From NCBI GenBank assembly GCA_903828675.1, contig CAIKND010000163.1:1-59692 (forward strand): a stretch of 59,692 bases of DNA. Direction: 5' to 3'. Each line of letters opens with the position of its first letter. Positions within the stretch are counted from its first letter, which is position 1. This document shows positions 46,982 through 59,485 of this stretch, in pieces. A program made the translations under genes and the position numbers. The notes under the pieces are model-generated. The model ran no database searches and was not told where the DNA came from. It worked only from the letters and a program-made list of their open reading frames with translations. Source of the DNA: an uncultured Acidobacteriaceae bacterium (GTDB taxonomy: Bacteria; Acidobacteriota; Terriglobia; Terriglobales; Acidobacteriaceae).

Positions 46982-47020
46982 GTAAACGCTTTCCAAGCTG
47001 TGGATATCCAGCCCTCTATA
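46982..47020 (-). promoter_or_regulatory. Second TonB receptor promoter region with LacI-type operator
   Basis: gtaaacgctttc at 46982-46993 lies 3 nt upstream of the Shine-Dalgarno AAAGGAG. Reading leftward, a TATAGA box is at 47020-47015. A repressor bound here would block transcription just after its start. Identical 12-mer to the GH127 operator. Confidence 0.6.
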
Positions 47021-47748
47021 TGAGATCCGGTCTAGATCTGGTCCGCCGGACTCAATCTCGGAGCAGTTTGTCGATGAACTGACCTGACCTCAGGCGGTTC
47101 TACAGACTACGCCGCCTCTCTCAGAAATCAGTACGGCAAAAAGCTAGGTGATGACGGTAAAACCAACAAGTGTTACACAGTGTATTACTGTAAGAGCGTA
47201 TAGATGCTCCTTATTATCAAAACGTTACAGGACGCTACGGAAATGTTATCTGTTCCTGGAGTAATTCTCCTTCATGGCGAGTCATGTTCCCTGGGCAACT
47301 CAATTGACCTGCGTCCGTACCTGTCACTCGGATGTGACCCTGCAGGAGCAATCCCTGGAATACCGGACGAAAGTAGAGGTGGCGTGAGCGCGGAGGTAAT
47401 AAGGGAATACACTCCAAGTGATTGACTGTATTGATGTTGAGATCGCTCTGTGGCGGATGGAATGATCTCTTGACATCCGATTTGTGGCCGATGTTTACTC
47501 TGTATTGCGGCATATAGGCAATTCCAGAACGGCTTGGCTGTCGGCTCCGGAAAAAGTTTCACTGCGGAGATCGCTTCTCGCCCTTCCGCCTGATTATGAA
47601 TGTGCCGCGAGTCTGGGAGATAGGCGCAGAGACCAAAGCGATGCCACGATATTGGACCGATTTGTGCCCTCTCTGTCTCAACCTCTCGAATCTGTCGATC
47701 ATTGAATGCCGCCTTTGGACTGGGACATTACGACCATTAGGAGAGTGA
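47021..47748. other. Divergent intergenic region, no gene seen
   Basis: About 730 nt between the second receptor and the putative regulator. Short frames (47204-47425, 47484-47705) have no support. Two gttaca words (near 47171 and 47224) are noted but unassigned. Confidence 0.5.
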
Positions 47749-49056
47749 ATGACCGTTGCCACAGTTCCTCCGAACCATACAAAAGGTTCTCCTGATCCCA
47801 ACTGGAGCGAACCTGAGAAGGCGGCAGTTGTCCTTCACGAACTCGACAGAATCCTGGCGAGCAGATTCTTCAAGGACTCGGGGCGCAAGTGTCAGTTCCT
47901 TGAATATGTTGTTCACCGTAAGCTTGAAGGAAACGACGATCGGTTAAAGGAACGCACCATTGGGGCGGCTCTCTTCAACAGGCCACCTGATTATGCAACT
48001 GGAGACGACCCGATCGTAAGGGTGCAGGCCGGAGAAGTAAGGCGTCGTCTGGAGCAGTTCTATCAGGAGGAGCCAAACCACTCTCTAGTGAGGATTGAAC
48101 TGCCTCGTGGAACCTATGCGCCACGCCTCAATTGGCCTACTTCGGGAGCCTCGGCAACGGACTCTGCAACAGATCAAACGCAGCCTCGAACTCGCACCAC
48201 GGAACCATGGCGCACGATTGCGATTTTGGCGATTCTCACAGTCGCTATAATCGCTGCCTGGGTCGCCTTTTCTCACTTGCATGCTAAAACCGGGCGGCAA
48301 GTCGCACTCGAGCAGTTCTGGGCCCCTGTCTTTGCCACCCCCCAGCCGGTCTTAATCTGTCTTGCAAAGCCTGTCGTGTATAGACCGACCCTGGAACTGT
48401 ATCGGAAATATTCTCGTGCTCATCCTGGTAATTTTGAAACCGAAGTGGAGCGGTCGAACCGGGCGCTGCCGCTTGAGAATAATCAGAAGATTGAATGGGG
48501 CGAGATGATGCAATTCCCCGACTATGGTGTTGCAACGGGGGATGTTCATGCGGCCGTAACGGTTTCTGCGTTGCTCGGAAGGATTGGAAAGCCTAGCCAG
48601 GTACGGGTAGGCACGAATTGCTCCTTTGAGGATTTGCGCAATTCTCCCGCGGTGATTGTGGGCGCGTTCAACAACAAATGGACCATGCAGATCGCGCCGA
48701 GCCTTCATTTTACTTTTGTTGAGCAGAACGGGAGCTTCATGATTCATGAGCAGGTTCCAGGAGGGAGAACTTGGATTTCGAGCATCCGACCCTCCTTTCA
48801 ATCTGGAGAGGATTATGCGATCCTCGCCCGATTGCTGAATTCAAAGACTGGTCAGTTCACCGTTATTGTCGCGGGCCTCACGGGCAGCGGTACACAGACT
48901 TCCGGCGAGTTTTTCTCGAACCCCGAGTACATGGAGATGGCCGTGCGCACTGGTCCCGCAGACTGGCAGACCAAGAACCTGGAGTTTGTCCTGAAAACCA
49001 CAGTTACCGAATCAGTCGCTGGTCCTCCTGAAATGGTAGCTGCCTATTATTGGTAG
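47749..49056 (+). CDS. Membrane-anchored putative regulator, acidobacterial family
   Basis: The product is 435 residues; AGGAGAG lies just before the ATG at 47749. Residues about 25-130 form a cytoplasmic domain with L-x-x-I-L-A-S-x-x-F, Q-F-L-E-Y-V-V, L-K-E-R-T-I-G, D-P-I-V-R-V-Q-A-G-E-V-R-R-R-L and L-P-R-G-T-Y-A-P. I know this pattern only from uncharacterised proteins of Acidobacteria and similar phyla, and its arginine-rich helix looks suited to nucleic-acid or protein binding. A single TM (about 155-177) follows and then an extracytoplasmic domain of about 260 residues. The topology resembles ToxR/CadC one-component regulators. It is divergent from the second TonB receptor. Regulation of that receptor is inference. 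Confidence 0.72.
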   Translation: MTVATVPPNHTKGSPDPNWSEPEKAAVVLHELDRILASRFFKDSGRKCQFLEYVVHRKLEGNDDRLKERTIGAALFNRPPDYATGDDPIVRVQAGEVRRRLEQFYQEEPNHSLVRIELPRGTYAPRLNWPTSGASATDSATDQTQPRTRTTEPWRTIAILAILTVAIIAAWVAFSHLHAKTGRQVALEQFWAPVFATPQPVLICLAKPVVYRPTLELYRKYSRAHPGNFETEVERSNRALPLENNQKIEWGEMMQFPDYGVATGDVHAAVTVSALLGRIGKPSQVRVGTNCSFEDLRNSPAVIVGAFNNKWTMQIAPSLHFTFVEQNGSFMIHEQVPGGRTWISSIRPSFQSGEDYAILARLLNSKTGQFTVIVAGLTGSGTQTSGEFFSNPEYMEMAVRTGPADWQTKNLEFVLKTTVTESVAGPPEMVAAYYW

Positions 49057-52543
<3,487 letters not shown>

Positions 52544-52560
52544 GATACTTCTTCCTGGGT

Positions 52561-52588
52561 GCGCGGGGCGGCAACTCTCGCCCCGCGC
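52561..52588 (+). terminator. Hairpin after the GH2 gene
   Basis: gcgcggggcg at 52561-52570 pairs perfectly with cgccccgcgc at 52579-52588 across an 8-nt loop, 18 nt past the stop. No U-tract follows, so its strength as a terminator is uncertain. The remaining stretch to 52966 holds no supported gene. Confidence 0.6.
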
Positions 52589-52966
52589 TCTCGACGCAGT
52601 TTTTGGATACAGCATCGGCGCCAACAGGTCCGAAGCTGGACGCCTCAACGTACTGGCATTGGACTACCCCCTTCGATTGAGACGCTCTCAATTGGCATAT
52701 TTGCAATAGATAGAGCTAAATATGGCGCAGAAGCAAGCTGTGGGCCAATATCCGAAGGTGCTTCGGAAAGTGGCCGTGGAGCGGTTGAAGATTTGCGACA
52801 ACATTGTCGTGTTGCCGGAGGACCATGACGTTGAGCGGCTTGTCTATCGACGATCAAGATTTCCTTGCTGTCTGCGCTCATTGATGGAAACCTCCTTCCC
52901 GCCCATTTCGAAGATTGACCCAATGCGCTTGCAAGGCCATGGGTCAAAGTGATATTAAAATCAACC

Positions 52967-54388
52967 ATGCCACAACAGCTTGATCCTGAAGACACTCTGC
53001 GACTTCGATTGTTCAATCGCCGCCACTTTCTGAAGGCTGCCGGATCGGCAGCGATTCTACCCACAGTCCTTGCCGGCCACGCCGCGCAAAGCTCGGGAGG
53101 CTCAGCCAACAATCGCATCAATGTCGGTGTGATTGGTATGGGCTGGCAAGGACCGGGCAATACAAAGTCCTTCTTGGCGTCGGAGGATTGCCAGGTAATT
53201 GCGGCCTGCGATATTGATGCGAATCATCTGCGGGAAGCCGTCAAGATGATTAACGACTCCTACGGGACCGAGGACTGCAAAGGCTACCACGATTACCGGG
53301 AGTTGCTTGCGCGCGACGACATTGACGCCGTTATGATCGCCGTGCCAGACCATTGGCACGAGATTGTCGCGACCGAAGCCGCACGCCGCAAAAAGGACAT
53401 CTACGCCGAGAAGCCGCTAGCGCACACGATAGCCGAACAGCAATCCATTGTTCGCGCGGTCCAGCAGAATCGCATTATTTGGCAGATGGGCTCGTGGCAG
53501 CGCTCGGTTCCGACCTTTCACAAGGCTGCGGAGATCGTGCGAAACGGACTCATCGGCACCGTGACCCGCGTTGAAGTCGGACTGCCGCACGGCAACTCGG
53601 ATTTTGACGGAGTGCAACAGGAAGCGCTGGCCAAACTGGCTGCCCATGGAGTGAATGTCGCGAGCCTGGAGCAGGTTGTGCCCGGCACGAAGGCCTGGGA
53701 TCTTCTGGTCTCTGATCCTCCTCCACAATTGGATTACGAGACATGGATCGGCCCATCCAGGATGGAGCCCTACATCAAATCGCGTACTCATAAATCATGG
53801 CGCTGGAATTACAATACCGGCGGCGGGCAGCTTCTGGACTGGATTGGTCACCACTGCGACATTGCCCACTGGGGCCTGGATTTCGACCACTCCGGCCCGT
53901 CGGAGGTTGAAGGCAGCGGCGAGTTGCCGCCAGCCAACGCGATTTGGAACTCCGCAACAAAGTACCGATTCGAATTGAAATATCCGCAGGGGGTCACAAT
54001 GACCATCGCTGGCGGCTACCCCGACATCAAGAGCGGAGTTAAATGGATTGGTACCGAAGGCTGGGTGTGGGTCGATCGTGAAGGATTTGAAGCCTCGAAT
54101 CCTGCTTGGAAGCAGGGCAAGTATCTGCCCAGAGAGTTACGCAAGGTGAAGCTCTACACTTCATCCAATCATCAGCAAAATCTTCTGGACTGCATAAGAA
54201 CGCGTCAACAGACGGTTACGCCCGTGGAAGTTGGACATCACTCCGCGATTCCCGGACACCTTTGCCTTATCTCCATGCTTACCGGAAGAAAAATCCGCTG
54301 GGACGTGAAGGAAGAAAAGATCATCGGAGATCCCGAGGCCAGCAAGCTGATGACTCGCGATTACCGGGGCCCATGGAAGATGAGCTAG
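52967..54388 (+). CDS. Tat-exported Gfo/Idh/MocA oxidoreductase
   Basis: The product is 473 residues from the ATG at 52967; a GTG at 52949 is an alternative and neither has a strong ribosome binding site. A Tat signal is seen (F-N-R-R-H-F-L-K, R18-R19, then a hydrophobic stretch to about residue 38). The N-terminal Rossmann fold has V-G-V-I-G-M-G-W-Q-G and A-A-C-D-I-D, and A-E-K-P-L-A-H-T supplies the catalytic lysine. The remainder fits the C-terminal alpha/beta domain of NAD(P)-dependent sugar dehydrogenases. Export of a nucleotide-dependent enzyme means the cofactor is bound before export, as in other Tat-exported family members. Sugar substrate unknown. Confidence 0.9.
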   Translation: MPQQLDPEDTLRLRLFNRRHFLKAAGSAAILPTVLAGHAAQSSGGSANNRINVGVIGMGWQGPGNTKSFLASEDCQVIAACDIDANHLREAVKMINDSYGTEDCKGYHDYRELLARDDIDAVMIAVPDHWHEIVATEAARRKKDIYAEKPLAHTIAEQQSIVRAVQQNRIIWQMGSWQRSVPTFHKAAEIVRNGLIGTVTRVEVGLPHGNSDFDGVQQEALAKLAAHGVNVASLEQVVPGTKAWDLLVSDPPPQLDYETWIGPSRMEPYIKSRTHKSWRWNYNTGGGQLLDWIGHHCDIAHWGLDFDHSGPSEVEGSGELPPANAIWNSATKYRFELKYPQGVTMTIAGGYPDIKSGVKWIGTEGWVWVDREGFEASNPAWKQGKYLPRELRKVKLYTSSNHQQNLLDCIRTRQQTVTPVEVGHHSAIPGHLCLISMLTGRKIRWDVKEEKIIGDPEASKLMTRDYRGPWKMS

Positions 54389-54401
54389 ATGCTTTTTAAC
54401 T

Positions 54402-54414
54402 GTAACCGGTTCTC
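54402..54414. promoter_or_regulatory. Possible operator gtaaccggttctc
   Basis: A palindrome centred on aaccggtt (54404-54411) lies 75 nt upstream of the DoxX-like gene. It has the CG-centred look of LacI-family operators but differs from the gtaaacgctttc sites. Single occurrence, weak. Confidence 0.25.
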
Positions 54415-54488
54415 ATTGCGTCGCTTGGTTAACAGCAGACGTACTCTGAAAGACCGCCTAATTCAACCTTGGCATCGACCGGGGAGAC

Positions 54489-55031
54489 ATGACTGATTTG
54501 ACTGAGATAAAACTGGACGCCGATTGCAAAGTCAATTGGGATTTTACCTTTGCCTTTCTGGCTTTGCGCCTTTGGCTCGGAGTACGTGCCTTGTTTGTCG
54601 GCATTCAAAAGTTTGGGGCCTATAAATCCGTTGCGATGCCGCTCCTCGATCCTGCAACTGGCCAGCCTGATGCGAGCGGAGTGATGGTCAACGTAAACGT
54701 CAAGTCCTATGCGCTGGCCAATTACGCGGGCATCCCTGTAGCGCTCAGAGACAAGTTCGCCCATGAGCCGTTGTTCCCGAAATTCGCATTGGTGGCATTC
54801 GACCGCATGCTTGGCCCGGCATTTATTCTCACTGGAATCATGCTCATTATCGGCCTGGGTACTCGCCTGTCGCTGATCGCCCAGGGGTTGCTTTTCATCG
54901 CACTGACTGTCGGCCTGGTTTTGATCGATCAGAACGACGGCGTGGCTTGGCTGGGCATTCATATCGGCTTGATTGCCGGGGCTTTCCTGCTCGTCGAACA
55001 CAACAGATTCACGGTTATTAAAAAATGGTAG
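54489..55031 (+). CDS. DoxX-like membrane protein
   Basis: The product is 180 residues; GGGGAG lies just before the ATG at 54489. Four hydrophobic segments are visible (about 20-45, 95-115, 122-142, 148-170). The first contains L-R-L-W-L-G-V-R-A-L-F-V-G-I-Q-K-F-G, the usual opening of DoxX-family proteins. The stop at 55031 overlaps the start of the next gene by 7 nt, so they are translationally coupled. DoxX-family members are linked to redox and thiol homeostasis in other bacteria; here a link with the two oxidoreductases is plausible but unproven. Confidence 0.82.
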   Translation: MTDLTEIKLDADCKVNWDFTFAFLALRLWLGVRALFVGIQKFGAYKSVAMPLLDPATGQPDASGVMVNVNVKSYALANYAGIPVALRDKFAHEPLFPKFALVAFDRMLGPAFILTGIMLIIGLGTRLSLIAQGLLFIALTVGLVLIDQNDGVAWLGIHIGLIAGAFLLVEHNRFTVIKKW

Positions 55032-56365
55032 ATCCTTTCCTGAATCGCCGTGCATTCATTGGCGCTACTGCGGTCGCGGGCGCGGGCTTGTTATTGAACT
55101 CCTGCAAGTCCGATTCCGCTCCCAAAACAGCGGCTATCAAAACTTCTTCGCTGAATACCATTAACATCGCTCTCATTGGCTATGGCGAAGAAGGCAAGGT
55201 GTTGCTGGAGTCGCTTCTGAATATCGAAGGCGTCAGGCTCGTGGCGCTGTGCGATATCTGGGATTACCACCTCAATGAGGGCGCGCGCTACCTGCAGAAG
55301 ATCGGCAATGAGGTCCGCACCTACGAGAATTATGAAGATCTGCTCGCCAAGGAAAAAGACCTGCATGCGGTTGTGATAGCTACCCCGGATTTCTGCCATG
55401 CGCCAATGACGAACGCATGCCTGAAAGCCGGCCTGCATGTCTATTGCGAAAAGATGATGAGCAACACGATCGACGGCGCGCGCTCCATGGTGAAAACCAT
55501 GCGCGAGACCGGGAAGCTGTTGCAGGTAGGTCATCAGCGCCGCAGCAATCCACGCTACCTTTTTACGATGAACCGTCTGCTGCATGAGGCGCAGTTCTGC
55601 GGCCGCCTGACGGCAGCGCAGGCGCAATGGAACCGGGCGGTCAAGGAAGACTCCGGCTGGCCCAAAAAATACGAGATGCCCGCGAGCAAGCTCGCTAAAT
55701 ACGGTTATAAAGACATGCACCAGTTCCGCAACTGGCGCTGGTACAAGGGACTCGGCGGCGGGCCATTGTCCGATCTCGGCGCGCATCAGATCGACATCTT
55801 CAACTGGTGGCTGGGCACGCCGAAGTCAGTTATCGCCAGCGGCGGTTTGGATTACTACAAGAACCACGACTGGTATGACAACGCAATCGTCATTTATGAG
55901 TATCAGTTGGCCCAGGGCGTGGCGCGCGCGTCGTATCAGGTGCAGACGACTACCAGCGCTGGTGGCGGCTATTTTGAGACGTTCATGGGCGACGATGGCA
56001 CCATCAAGATGTCTGAAGACCCATCCCTGTGCGCGATTTACCGTGAGGCCCGCGCCACTGAGGTTTCATGGGACGATCTGATTCAGAAGGGCTATGTCCG
56101 CGCCAAGGCGACTTCTGCTGAAGACGCAGCGAAAGTGGACGTTCGCGAAACCGCACAACTGGCAGAGTATGAGATTCCAGTGTTTTTCAATAAGCCGCCA
56201 CATCAGCCGCACCTGGAGAACTTTTTCAACTCCATCCGCGGAATGGGAAAATTGAATTGCCCCGGCGATGAAGCCTTCAGCAGCGAATACACGATCCATA
56301 AAGCAAACGAAGCCATTGCCGCGCAGACCAGACTTGCCATCACCGCCGAGGAAGTGAGAGCTTGA
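55025..56365 (+). CDS. Exported Gfo/Idh/MocA oxidoreductase, predicted lipoprotein
   Basis: The product is 446 residues. A twin-arginine motif (N-R-R-A-F-I-G, R8-R9) leads to a hydrophobic segment ending in a lipobox-like L-N-S-C (C27), so a Tat-exported lipoprotein is predicted. The Rossmann fold shows I-A-L-I-G-Y-G-E-E-G and L-C-D-I-W-D. The E-K-P motif of the family reads E-K-M here, with the lysine kept. A later G-G-G-P-L-S-D-L-G-A-H-Q-I-D-I-F-N-W-W segment matches the family. It overlaps the DoxX-like gene and is 7 nt from the next gene. Paralogue of 52967 with a different retention mode. Confidence 0.88.
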   Translation: MVDPFLNRRAFIGATAVAGAGLLLNSCKSDSAPKTAAIKTSSLNTINIALIGYGEEGKVLLESLLNIEGVRLVALCDIWDYHLNEGARYLQKIGNEVRTYENYEDLLAKEKDLHAVVIATPDFCHAPMTNACLKAGLHVYCEKMMSNTIDGARSMVKTMRETGKLLQVGHQRRSNPRYLFTMNRLLHEAQFCGRLTAAQAQWNRAVKEDSGWPKKYEMPASKLAKYGYKDMHQFRNWRWYKGLGGGPLSDLGAHQIDIFNWWLGTPKSVIASGGLDYYKNHDWYDNAIVIYEYQLAQGVARASYQVQTTTSAGGGYFETFMGDDGTIKMSEDPSLCAIYREARATEVSWDDLIQKGYVRAKATSAEDAAKVDVRETAQLAEYEIPVFFNKPPHQPHLENFFNSIRGMGKLNCPGDEAFSSEYTIHKANEAIAAQTRLAITAEEVRA

Positions 56366-56372
56366 GTAAACA

Positions 56373-57038
56373 ATGAAAATCCTTTCTATGAATTCTTCCG
56401 TTCTTGCAATTCTGCTTGTCGCCACTGCTGCGCTTGCGCAGAATCAGGTCGTTTTGAAAACGCAATTGCCGAAGCCCCTCTTTGTTGGAACGCCTGTGCC
56501 CCTCAATGTGCCTAATCTTGAGCCCCCGACGAGAGGTAAACGCCCCGATTTTTACGTGCCCGCCGGCACAATCAACCTTTGCAGAAACAAAAAGGTCACA
56601 TCAAGCGACAACAATCCTAATGTTGGAACGCTGGATATGGTCGTCGATGGAGACAAGGACGGCAGCGAAGGCTCCTGGGTTGAGCTTGGACCTGGTAAAC
56701 AATGGGTGCAGATTGATCTGGCAAAGAGAGCGAGTGTCTCCGCCGTTCTCATCTGGCACTTCCATTCGCAGGCGCGCGTGTACCGCGATGTTGTAGTTCA
56801 GGTCTCCGACGATCCCACGTTCCGGTCGGGTGTGACGACCATCTTCAACAGTGACTTTCACAATGATCTTGGCCTCGGCGTGGGCAGGGATTTGAATTAC
56901 ATTGAGACGTATCAGGGCAAGCTGATCGACGCCAAGAACGCGAAGGGGCGCTATGTCCGCCTCTACAGCAACGGGAACACGGCCAACAAGTTGAACCACT
57001 ACATTGAAGTTGAAGTTTGGGGCAAGCCGGCCGTCTGA
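56373..57038 (+). CDS. Secreted discoidin-like (F5/8 C-fold) protein
   Basis: The product is 221 residues with a signal peptide ending L-A before Q-N; an ATG at 56388 is an alternative start. A linker rich in P follows to about residue 65. The main domain has the F5/8 type C look: N-L-C-R-N-K-K-V-T-S-S, V-D-G-D-K-D-G, W-V-Q-I-D-L, V-Y-R-D-V-V-V-Q-V-S-D-D, and A-K-G-R-Y-V-R-L-Y-S-N-G. Such domains bind carbohydrates or surfaces. It is the last gene of a tight set with the DoxX-like and lipoprotein oxidoreductase genes. It may hold the enzyme to its substrate or the cell surface; inference. Confidence 0.8.
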   Translation: MKILSMNSSVLAILLVATAALAQNQVVLKTQLPKPLFVGTPVPLNVPNLEPPTRGKRPDFYVPAGTINLCRNKKVTSSDNNPNVGTLDMVVDGDKDGSEGSWVELGPGKQWVQIDLAKRASVSAVLIWHFHSQARVYRDVVVQVSDDPTFRSGVTTIFNSDFHNDLGLGVGRDLNYIETYQGKLIDAKNAKGRYVRLYSNGNTANKLNHYIEVEVWGKPAV

Positions 57039-57121
57039 GCCCACCCCGTTCGCCGCGTTCGTATTCCCGCGAGGCAACAGATTAGGCAAGAGTATTGAGC
57101 ATCAGGCAGGACCAATCACGC

Positions 57122-58648
57122 ATGACCGATGCTCTTGAGATTCCGAAGTTGCCGCACGCAAGAATCGCATCCGCGAGGTTAAAACGGTTGCGCTGGGCGG
57201 CATTTCTACTTCTTGCGCTTCTCGGACTTCTCATCCGCCTGCCGCAACTGGGTGTGCGGCCCATGCACACGGATGAAGCCGTCAACGCGTACATCGTAGG
57301 ACAATTGCAGGCCGGAGAACCCTTCGTCTATGATCCGCAGGACCGCCATGGTCCGGCGCTGGCTGCCCTTGCCCTGCCGCTGGCGAGAATGCAGGGTGCA
57401 AAGTCGTTCTCTGAACTGACGGAATCGGAGTTGCGTCTGACTACGGTTCTGGCAGGAACTGTCACAATTCTGCTTTTTGGCGCGGCTGTGGAAATGTTCG
57501 GTTTCGTGCCCTGCCTAGTTGCCGCGGTCCTCTTTGCCTGTGCTCCATTGCCGGTCTACTACGACCGGTACTTCATTCACGAGTCCCTTTTTGTTGCTGC
57601 CACGTTTGGCCTGATCCTGGCGGGGAGGCACGCGTGCAAGCAGCTCTCCCTGGCGCGAGCCGTATTGGCTGGTGCCTGCGCCGCGTTGATGCTGGCTTGC
57701 AAGGAGACCGCCGTTCTTCATTTCCTTGCGCTGGCAGCCGCCGCGTTTGTCTTCTGGATCTGGAATTTCCGCGGGAAGCCCCTTGGTGCTTTGTGGAAGC
57801 CAAAGGCATTACTGGCCGCGGTTGTGGTTCTCTTGCTGCTGGTCGTAATGCTGTTCACATGGTTTGGCAGTAACTGGAAAGCGCTGGCGGCGTTGCTGCA
57901 AGCAGTTCCCAATTTATTTGAGCGAGCGGGCGGTGAAGGCCATGAAAAGCCCTTTTGGTATTATGCCCAGCTTCTCACCGGTGGTTGGTCGGGCGGATTG
58001 ATCTTCGCGTTGGCCTGCATGGGGTTGTTCCTGACAGTGAGGAAGCGCGCCCCCTCGGCGTTCGGCTTTCTGGCTTTCTATGCCCTCTTCCTTGCCGTCA
58101 TATACAGTGTCATTCCATACAAGACGCCGTGGCTGGCTCTGAATTCTTGGCTCCCAATCGCCCTATTCGCCGGCCTGGCAATCAAGTCGCTCTGGTATAT
58201 GGCGGCAAAGTATTCGGCTCTTCGCAAAGCCATGCCTGCCTTTTGCATTCTGCTTGGGGCTGCGGCCGCGACTCTGATCGCTCACGATACGCGGCAACGC
58301 GTCTTTGCCCATCCCGCCGACGAATCCAATCCATACGCCTATGCCCAAACGTCAGAGGACTTACTTGGATTGCCTGTGGAAGTTGCAACGCTGGCGCACC
58401 AGAGTTCCCTCGCATCGCCGCGCATCGCCGTCATTGCCTCCGACCCCTGGCCGCTGCCGTGGTATCTGCGCCACTATTCCAACGTCGGATTCTGGCAGCC
58501 GGGGCAGCCTGTGGGGCATGCGGACCTTTACATCACATCCACTGAGGCCGCGGTCCAATACAGCGATCAATTGCAGACTTTTATTCCGGAGTTTTTTGGA
58601 GTCCGGCCTGGCGTGCTGATCCTTTTGTGGTCGCCCGCGACGAAGTGA
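57122..58648 (+). CDS. Agl23-like (TIGR03663) multi-spanning membrane protein
   Basis: The product is 508 residues from the ATG at 57122 (AGGA 10 nt upstream); a TTG at 57095 is possible. About ten to twelve hydrophobic segments are visible. An early M-H-T-D-E-A-V-N-A motif and Y-D-R-Y-F-I-H-E-S-L-F-V are the hallmarks of the flippase-activity-associated group, related to GT39 and oligosaccharyl transferases that use polyprenyl-phosphate sugars. The acidic D-E pair would be the catalytic site if it is a glycosyltransferase. It lies 7 nt before the ApbE-like gene and likely shares its transcript. Substrate and acceptor unknown. Confidence 0.85.
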   Translation: MTDALEIPKLPHARIASARLKRLRWAAFLLLALLGLLIRLPQLGVRPMHTDEAVNAYIVGQLQAGEPFVYDPQDRHGPALAALALPLARMQGAKSFSELTESELRLTTVLAGTVTILLFGAAVEMFGFVPCLVAAVLFACAPLPVYYDRYFIHESLFVAATFGLILAGRHACKQLSLARAVLAGACAALMLACKETAVLHFLALAAAAFVFWIWNFRGKPLGALWKPKALLAAVVVLLLLVVMLFTWFGSNWKALAALLQAVPNLFERAGGEGHEKPFWYYAQLLTGGWSGGLIFALACMGLFLTVRKRAPSAFGFLAFYALFLAVIYSVIPYKTPWLALNSWLPIALFAGLAIKSLWYMAAKYSALRKAMPAFCILLGAAAATLIAHDTRQRVFAHPADESNPYAYAQTSEDLLGLPVEVATLAHQSSLASPRIAVIASDPWPLPWYLRHYSNVGFWQPGQPVGHADLYITSTEAAVQYSDQLQTFIPEFFGVRPGVLILLWSPATK

Positions 58649-58654
58649 GATCTC

Positions 58655-59485
58655 ATGGCTGACATCTACCAATTCAACCATCGCGCCATGGCCACGCACT
58701 TCGAGGTGCGCATCGCCGATGAAGAAAGAACGTATGCAGCGCAGGCTGCGCAGGCCGCGCTCGACCTTCTGGATAAGCTGGAATCGCGCCTGAGCCGCTT
58801 TCGAGCCAACAGCGACATTGCGCAGACCGCTTTTCTCACACCTGGCGAAAGAATGTCCCTGAGCGAGCCGGCTTTCGCCTGCCTGGAAATCGCAAAGAAG
58901 ATGGAGTTGGTCACCCGCGGCGCGTTTTCCGTCACGGCCGCAGCCTTGCAATCACAGACATCGTTTCCCCAGTGGAGCTTACCGTCCGAGAAGTTCTCAA
59001 TTCTGTGTGAGAGCGGGCGGCTGCAATTCGATCTGGGCGCCATTGGCAAGGGGTTTGCGCTGGACCGCATGGCGGAGTTGCTGCGTAGCTGGGATTGCCC
59101 TGCGTTTTTGCTGGTTGCAGGCGGTAGCAGCATTCTGGCAGGCAATGCGCCGAAAGAAGCTTCCGGCTGGTCATGCGGCTTGGGCGGCGACGATGCGCCG
59201 CAGCGATTCTTTCTGGCGCAAGCCTCGCTGAGCGGTTCGGGCTTGGCGGTAAAGGGAAACCATATCCTTGATCCACGTACCGGCCAACCAGCCTTGCGGC
59301 GAAATCGCACCTGGGCCCTGACCGATACCGCAGCGGAATCGGACGCGCTCTCGACAGCATCCATGGTTTTGAGCGAGGCGGAACTAGAGGAAGTGCTTGT
59401 GCAGGAGTCGTCATGGCTTGTCTTCCTCGAGACTGAAGGAGATGCCCGGCCGATTGGAAACCGCAACCTGCCACTGCGTGCTTGA
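58655..59485 (+). CDS. apbE: ApbE-family FAD:protein FMN transferase
   Basis: The product is 276 residues. The pattern M-A-T-H-F-E-V-R-I near the N-terminus, D-L-G-A-I-G-K-G-F-A-L-D, V-K-G-N-H-I-L-D-P-R-T-G-Q-P and A-A-E-S-D-A-L-S-T-A matches ApbE, which attaches FMN covalently to a threonine or serine of target proteins using FAD and magnesium. Unlike most members, no signal peptide or lipobox is seen, so a cytoplasmic site is predicted, or the true start is elsewhere. Length is near the low end of the family. It follows the Agl23-like gene by 7 nt, and no obvious flavoprotein target is encoded in the window. Confidence 0.88.
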   Translation: MADIYQFNHRAMATHFEVRIADEERTYAAQAAQAALDLLDKLESRLSRFRANSDIAQTAFLTPGERMSLSEPAFACLEIAKKMELVTRGAFSVTAAALQSQTSFPQWSLPSEKFSILCESGRLQFDLGAIGKGFALDRMAELLRSWDCPAFLLVAGGSSILAGNAPKEASGWSCGLGGDDAPQRFFLAQASLSGSGLAVKGNHILDPRTGQPALRRNRTWALTDTAAESDALSTASMVLSEAELEEVLVQESSWLVFLETEGDARPIGNRNLPLRA

